Origin: Deltaproteobacteria bacterium
GTDB taxonomy: Bacteria > Desulfobacterota > B13-G15 > RBG-16-54-18
NCBI GenBank assembly: GCA_016927065.1
Contig: JAFGNJ010000024.1
Span: forward strand, 40,614 to 104,613
Direction: 5' to 3'
DNA length: 64,000 nt
Position numbers and translations under genes: made by a program. Numbering within the stretch: the first letter of the stretch is position 1; each line of letters begins with the position of its first letter. This document shows, piece by piece, positions 59,151 to 64,000 of the stretch. Below the pieces are notes generated by a model. That model had not been told where the DNA came from and did not search any database. It saw only the letters and a program-made list of their open reading frames with translations.

Positions 59151-60107
59151 ATGGATGCGGACTCAGTGATGAGGAGGAAACTTCTTCCACCTTTTTGCGT
59201 AACCAATATCTCGAAAGAAGATCTTATGGAGAAGTTTTGGACTAGAGAGGATTTCGGCCTTGCCAGCTTTCCTTTGATGGAGGAAGGGTTGGTGGGGTTT
59301 ATGGACTTTGCCGTTTCTCTCGGATTGAGGTACGTTGAAATAAGGAGTGAGAAGCCCTATGCCTTTCCTCAGGATATGCACGCAAAGGAGGTGGAGGGTA
59401 TACGGGAGAATCTTGCCTCCCGTTCACTGGAGCCCATCGTCCATAGCGCCGTGTATGATATTAATTTGGCCAGTCTTAACCCACTGATCAGAAGGGCCTC
59501 CATACGGCAGACGATGGAATCTATTCGGTTTGCCGCGAAGATCGAGGCAAAGCTCGTGATCATCCATCCGGGAAGGCTTCCTAAAGATTATCCACCGGCT
59601 TACCTGAAGAACTCCCGTATCAATCTACTGACCAGTCTAGATATCATGGCGAGGATGGCAGGGCGCATGGGCGTGATGCTCGCCATAGAAAACAGTCCCC
59701 GGGGAAGGGCTCATCGATTAGTAGCCACCCCCCAGGAGCACCTGCATATTTTCCGACGGCTTGGGTCACCTCACCTCGGTGCCTTGCTCGATCTCGGCCA
59801 TGCCCATACCTGGGGGCTCAACCTCCGAGAGTATATCCGGTCTATGGCCGACTATATCCTCCTCTTCCACCTCCATGACAATCGAGGACAGGGAGATGAG
59901 CACCTCCCCTTGGGGAAAGGGAGTGTCGACCTTAGGGGTATCGCGGAAGAGTTTCAGCGGATGAAGAAGCATCATCCCTTAATTTTGAGCATGCGTCGCA
60001 AACAGGACATTGAAGAGAGCATACGGTTTTTAGAAAATATGCGAAAAGGTAAAGGATTGAGTAGGATTTTAGGCAGGCGGGGATTTTGGGCTTCAGAGGT
60101 GCACTGA
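59151..60107 (+). CDS. Sugar phosphate isomerase/epimerase-like TIM barrel (xylose isomerase-like/AP endonuclease 2 family)
   Basis: 318 residues. EPIVHSAVYDINLASLNP, KLVIIHPGRL, MLAIENSPRG, LGALLDLGHAHTWG and LLFHLHDNRGQGDEHLPLGKGSVDL supply the metal-binding His, Glu, Asp and His set of the family. Cytosolic, probably metal dependent; substrate unknown. The first 25 residues are unusual for the family and an ATG at 59226 (MEKFWTRED) may be the real start. Its stop overlaps the next start (TGATG), so the decayed gene downstream was once coupled to it. Confidence 0.85.
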   Translation: MDADSVMRRKLLPPFCVTNISKEDLMEKFWTREDFGLASFPLMEEGLVGFMDFAVSLGLRYVEIRSEKPYAFPQDMHAKEVEGIRENLASRSLEPIVHSAVYDINLASLNPLIRRASIRQTMESIRFAAKIEAKLVIIHPGRLPKDYPPAYLKNSRINLLTSLDIMARMAGRMGVMLAIENSPRGRAHRLVATPQEHLHIFRRLGSPHLGALLDLGHAHTWGLNLREYIRSMADYILLFHLHDNRGQGDEHLPLGKGSVDLRGIAEEFQRMKKHHPLILSMRRKQDIEESIRFLENMRKGKGLSRILGRRGFWASEVH

Positions 60108-60538
60108 TGGAAGCACATGAATTGCGATACCGTGAAGGAACATCCTCGTAGGCAATAGTGCCACGTCCACGCTCCCTGATCCCCTGAAGAGGAGAAATGT
60201 CCTGTACGGCAAGGATATCCCGGAAGAGGTCCTGTGTAAATACGGCGATCTCTACCTCCAAGTAAGGTAAGCCAAACGATACAGTGGAATTTTTCGGCTA
60301 GGCATGCTGCAAAAAAGGTCTTCAGCGCATACGCCAAATAGTCATAGAGGAAGGGGACCTCTTTCTTTTTTCTCGTGCTACGGAGTTTTTGCAAGAAGCG
60401 GCACCCCCGATGATTGGTGCCCTGGAGAAAGAGCAACATTTCTTTGCCCTAACAAGCTTTGAGGAGATTGGTAACGGTGAGGGTATCGCAGAGGTCAAGA
60501 AGAAACTCGGAGAATCAATAAGGGGGAATACACCATAG
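60107..60538 (+). pseudogene. Decayed gene with several frameshifts
   Basis: Opens at TGATG, coupled to the isomerase. The first frame gives MEAHELRYREGTSS and stops. The next frame continues with VGNSATSTLPDPLKRRN, LYGKDIPEEVLCKYGDLYL. Another gives ARHAAKKVFSAYAK, and the original frame resumes with VIEEGDLFLFSRATEF, LQEAAPPMIGALEKE up to the TAG at 60536. All pieces look protein-like, and a single product of about 145 residues can be assembled with frame changes. No family recognised. Sequencing or assembly indels are an alternative to true decay. Confidence 0.5.
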
Positions 60539-60540
60539 AT

Positions 60541-60960
60541 ATGGCGGATGAGACTATGGAACGAAAGGATGAATTGCGTAAGATGCTCATCGAACTCCAA
60601 TATGAGATCGTGGGCAAGATTGCCCAGGAGATGGGGAAAAAATTGGAAGAAGACCCACGGATGTCCTCGCTTTCTCCCATGGATGTCGGTGATTTATCCC
60701 ACCTCGATCAAGATGAGGATGTCGATTATGCACTTCTGAATAGGCACGTAGAGCGGCTGCGAGAGGTAGAGGATGCCTTAGGCCGCCTGGAAGGGGGAAC
60801 CTATGGTATCTGTGAAGACTGCGGTGCGACCATCAAGCTGGAACGGTTAAAGGTCCTACCTTTTACCACATGTTGTGTGCGATGCCAGGAAAGACGCGAG
60901 CAGACGGGGCAGGGGAGTAAGCTCAAGCAGATGAAGCTGGGAAAAGATTTTGAACTATAA
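60541..60960 (+). CDS. DksA/TraR-family zinc-finger protein
   Basis: 139 residues. A long N-terminal coiled coil (about 1-85) precedes the C4 zinc finger CEDCGATI ... [10 protein letters not shown]. The family includes DksA, which acts with ppGpp on RNA polymerase; the DxxDxA coiled-coil tip is not clearly seen, so it may be one of the DksA-like relatives. It stands 2 bp after the decayed gene. Confidence 0.88.
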   Translation: MADETMERKDELRKMLIELQYEIVGKIAQEMGKKLEEDPRMSSLSPMDVGDLSHLDQDEDVDYALLNRHVERLREVEDALGRLEGGTYGICEDCGATIKLERLKVLPFTTCCVRCQERREQTGQGSKLKQMKLGKDFEL

Positions 60961-60981
60961 TCAAAATTTCTGGAGACGCCC

Positions 60982-61010
60982 TTGACAAAGGGGGGAGGCG
61001 TAATTATATT
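60982..61010 (+). promoter_or_regulatory. Promoter of groES-groEL
   Basis: Perfect TTGACA (60982-60987), 17-bp spacer, TATATT (61005-61010), about 97 bp before groES. No CIRCE repeat (TTAGCACTC-N9-GAGTGCTAA) is visible in the leader. Confidence 0.65.
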
Positions 61011-61106
61011 TTTGGAAAATTAATAGAAATCCCAATAATAATATCTCCATTACCAGGGAGAACAAAACAAGGAAAAACACGAAGGAGGAAAGGAGGGGGT
61101 CATACG

Positions 61107-61397
61107 ATGAAGATCACACCTTTGCAGGACAGGGTCTTGGTGAAACGACTCGAGGAAGAGGAAAAGACCAAAGGGGGGATCATTATTCCTGATACTGCCA
61201 AGGAGAAGCCGATTGAGGGCAAGGTTGTTGCCGCCGGCAAGGGGAGGGTTAAGGAGGATGGTACCGTCATACCCTTGGAGGTCAAGGCAGGGGATAAGAT
61301 ATTATTTAGCAAGTACGCGGGTACCGAGATAAAGTTGGATGGTGAAGAACACCTCATCATGCGTGAGGATGACATTTTAGGAATCATCAAAGACTAA
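61107..61397 (+). CDS. groES: Co-chaperonin GroES
   Basis: 96 residues, normal length. [33 protein letters not shown] covers the first strand and the mobile loop that contacts GroEL, and [27 protein letters not shown] is the conserved C-terminus. Heptameric lid of the GroEL cage. GGAGG upstream of the ATG; groEL follows at 26 bp. Confidence 0.98.
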   Translation: MKITPLQDRVLVKRLEEEEKTKGGIIIPDTAKEKPIEGKVVAAGKGRVKEDGTVIPLEVKAGDKILFSKYAGTEIKLDGEEHLIMREDDILGIIKD

Positions 61398-61420
61398 AAA
61401 TTAAGCAAAGGAGGGAGTAG

Positions 61421-63061
<1,641 letters not shown>

Positions 63062-63084
63062 AAAACATCGTGTGCAACAACCGG

Positions 63085-63119
63085 GGCCTGTCCCCATTAG
63101 GGGGGCAGGCCTTTTTTTT
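63085..63119 (+). terminator. Intrinsic terminator after groEL
   Basis: GGCCTGTCCCC (63085-63095) pairs with GGGGGCAGGCC (63101-63111) with one G-U, five-base loop and T8 tail. Confidence 0.9.
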
Positions 63120-63145
63120 ACCTAAAAAATAGACTTTCATTATCT

Positions 63146-63232
63146 CCTCTCCCCACGGGGGAGAGGATACAGGTGAGGGGGAAACATTATATCCACCCTC
63201 ACCCTAACCCTCTCCCGCCAGCGGGAGAGGGG
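63146..63232. repeat. REP/BIME-like inverted repeat pair
   Basis: Two related hairpin units in opposite orientation: CCTCTCCCCACGGGGGAGAGG ending in AGGTGAGGGGG, and the mirror unit CACCCTCACCCTAACCC leading into CCTCTCCCGCCAGCGGGAGAGG. This CCCTCACCC/CTCTCCC element type is widespread in intergenic DNA of many bacteria. It lies between the groEL terminator and rpsT. Confidence 0.7.
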
Positions 63233-63298
63233 GTTTCAAGGTCACAGGATGTAGAAGCAGCTATGAGGAATTACTATAACTTTTTTTGTTGAAAATCC

Positions 63299-63327
63299 TT
63301 GACAAGAGGGTGAAAAGGGGTTAAATA
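63299..63327 (+). promoter_or_regulatory. rpsT promoter
   Basis: TTGACA (63299-63304), 17-bp spacer, TAAATA (63322-63327), 34 bp before the start codon. Confidence 0.6.
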
Positions 63328-63361
63328 ATTTACTCGTTAAACATAAGGAGGAAAATACCCA

Positions 63362-63634
63362 TTGGCTGTACATAAATCTGCAGAGAAGAGAATGAGGCAG
63401 AACGAAGCCCGCCGCATGAGAAATCGACACGTCAAAACCGGTATCAAGACCATGATCAAAAGGGTGCGGGAAGCGGTTCAGGCAAAGGACAAGGCCAAAG
63501 CGCAGGCCGCATTGGCCCAGGTGACCCCCCTCGTTGACAAAGCGGTGGGCAAAGGAGTGCTTCACTGGAGGACCGGCGCTCGCAAGATCTCGCGGCTGAC
63601 CAGATTGGTCAACACTTTGGGGGCAAAATCATAA
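63362..63634 (+). CDS. rpsT: 30S ribosomal protein S20
   Basis: 90 residues, TTG start behind AAGGAGG. HKSAEKRMRQNEARRMRNRHVKTGIKTMIK and the lysine/arginine-rich helices are typical of S20, which binds 16S rRNA early in assembly. A rare start codon is common for rpsT and limits its translation. Stand-alone unit. Confidence 0.96.
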   Translation: MAVHKSAEKRMRQNEARRMRNRHVKTGIKTMIKRVREAVQAKDKAKAQAALAQVTPLVDKAVGKGVLHWRTGARKISRLTRLVNTLGAKS

Positions 63635-63913
63635 GGAGTGGGCGAACGCTACACTCCTGCTAAACCCCCTTCCAACCTTCCCAGTAACAATTTATCTCTT
63701 TAAAAAATTCCGCCATCCCCTCATTGCACGCCTTCACAAAAAAAGTACTTGACAGATATTTTGGTTTTCTGCTAAGGGAAAATCAGATGTATCATAGTCT
63801 TACTATCAGCACGTTATAGCTAAATGGGGTAATTATTATAGGGGTATAACCTTTGGCCAAGGGGCCACCTTCGGCTTCTTCGGGGGGTGTAGTGAGAAGG
63901 GAAGGGGAAAAGA

Positions 63914-64000
63914 TGAACCTCCCCCAGTTTAACGGACACTTCAAAACGTATACAGATGAGTATACAATGAAGCAGAAAGGAGTGTCTGATGGGAGGGAAA
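63914..64000 (+). mobile_element. Possible left end of an IS3-like insertion sequence, cut by the window
   Basis: TGAACCTCCCCCAGTTTAACGGACACTTC (63914-63942, given here in two parts by position) begins with TGA and has the GC-rich then TTTAACGGACACTT layout of IS3-family terminal repeats. About 45 bp later a coding start follows: AAAGGAG at 63976-63982 and ATG at 63989, as expected for a short-leader OrfA. GTATAC-N6-GTATAC at 63948-63965 lies between. The other end is outside the window. The part 63635-63913 shows no gene; TTGACA occurs near 63750. Confidence 0.35.
63989..64000 (+). CDS. Start of an unidentified gene (MGGK..., partial)
   Basis: ATG with AAAGGAG at a good distance, but only four codons remain before the window ends. 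It may be the first frame of the possible insertion sequence. Confidence 0.35.

Noticed and set aside
61011..61106. CIRCE element before groES
   Set aside because: Neither TTAGCACTC nor its inverted partner occurs in the leader.

Overview
The window reads as a chromosomal segment from an anaerobic, respiratory Gram-negative bacterium, most likely of the Desulfobacterota (former Deltaproteobacteria). This placement is inference. It rests on many c-type cytochromes, HybA/HybB-like (NrfD-family) quinone modules, paired sigma-54 activators with histidine kinases, Rex, a Tat signal and lipoprotein signals. No rRNA, CRISPR array or complete insertion sequence was found. One tRNA is present.

Layout. 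0-6.8 kb: end of gap, then pgk-tpiA-secG, tRNA-Leu(GAG), proS, aspS. 6.8-20.3 kb: a lytic transglycosylase; a sigma-54 regulator with a heme-binding kinase; a membrane redox module (4Fe-4S protein, NrfD-type membrane protein, tetraheme cytochrome); a group of lipoyl-domain-like (GcvH-fold) proteins that lack the lipoyl lysine; an archaemetzincin; and a 13-heme cytochrome with its cytochrome b. 20.3-25.1 kb: a structured RNA leader before an aminotransferase, mobB, a glycosyltransferase, a lone receiver, a hydrolase and a DUF3237 protein.

25.3-30.8 kb: a chromosomal integron. A complete integron integrase (intI) faces away from five well-formed cassettes plus one probable degraded cassette. 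A strong cassette promoter (Pc) and an intI promoter lie back to back. In all five clear cassettes the terminal R'' box is the exact reverse complement of the first bases of the same cassette, which fixes the borders. Cassette products include PD-(D/E)XK-like, HEPN-like and HNH-like proteins, an ankyrin protein and two tiny membrane proteins, so this is a candidate defence or toxin reservoir.

30.9-44.8 kb: mainly housekeeping genes (thioredoxin, B12/radical SAM proteins, MFS, bifunctional nuclease, CbpA with a ClpX-like ATPase, Nudix, LOG, DUF401, a CrtI-like oxidoreductase). 44.8-57.6 kb: a signalling and C1/C2-acid island with CooT, a cache-type kinase, a response-regulator receiver fused in frame to a formate/nitrite (FNT) channel, a hybrid kinase, a sigma-54 activator, acs, a divergent Rex, and a small operon. 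The acs promoter and the promoter of the small operon both look sigma-54 dependent and share an upstream motif. The receiver-FNT fusion is the most striking single protein of the window. 57.9-64 kb: small zinc protein, GNAT, TIM-barrel isomerase, a decayed gene, DksA-like protein, groES-groEL, rpsT, and what may be the left end of an IS3-like element at the window edge.

How the parts fit (inference). Two separate sigma-54 circuits are visible. One (kinase/regulator at 8.3-11.2 kb) probably controls the redox and GcvH-like operons through a TTTATTAAACA-type site. The other (48.7-52.4 kb) probably controls acs and the 56-57.6 kb operon. Each circuit includes a member of the same small one-helix membrane protein family (15.4 and 56.5 kb).
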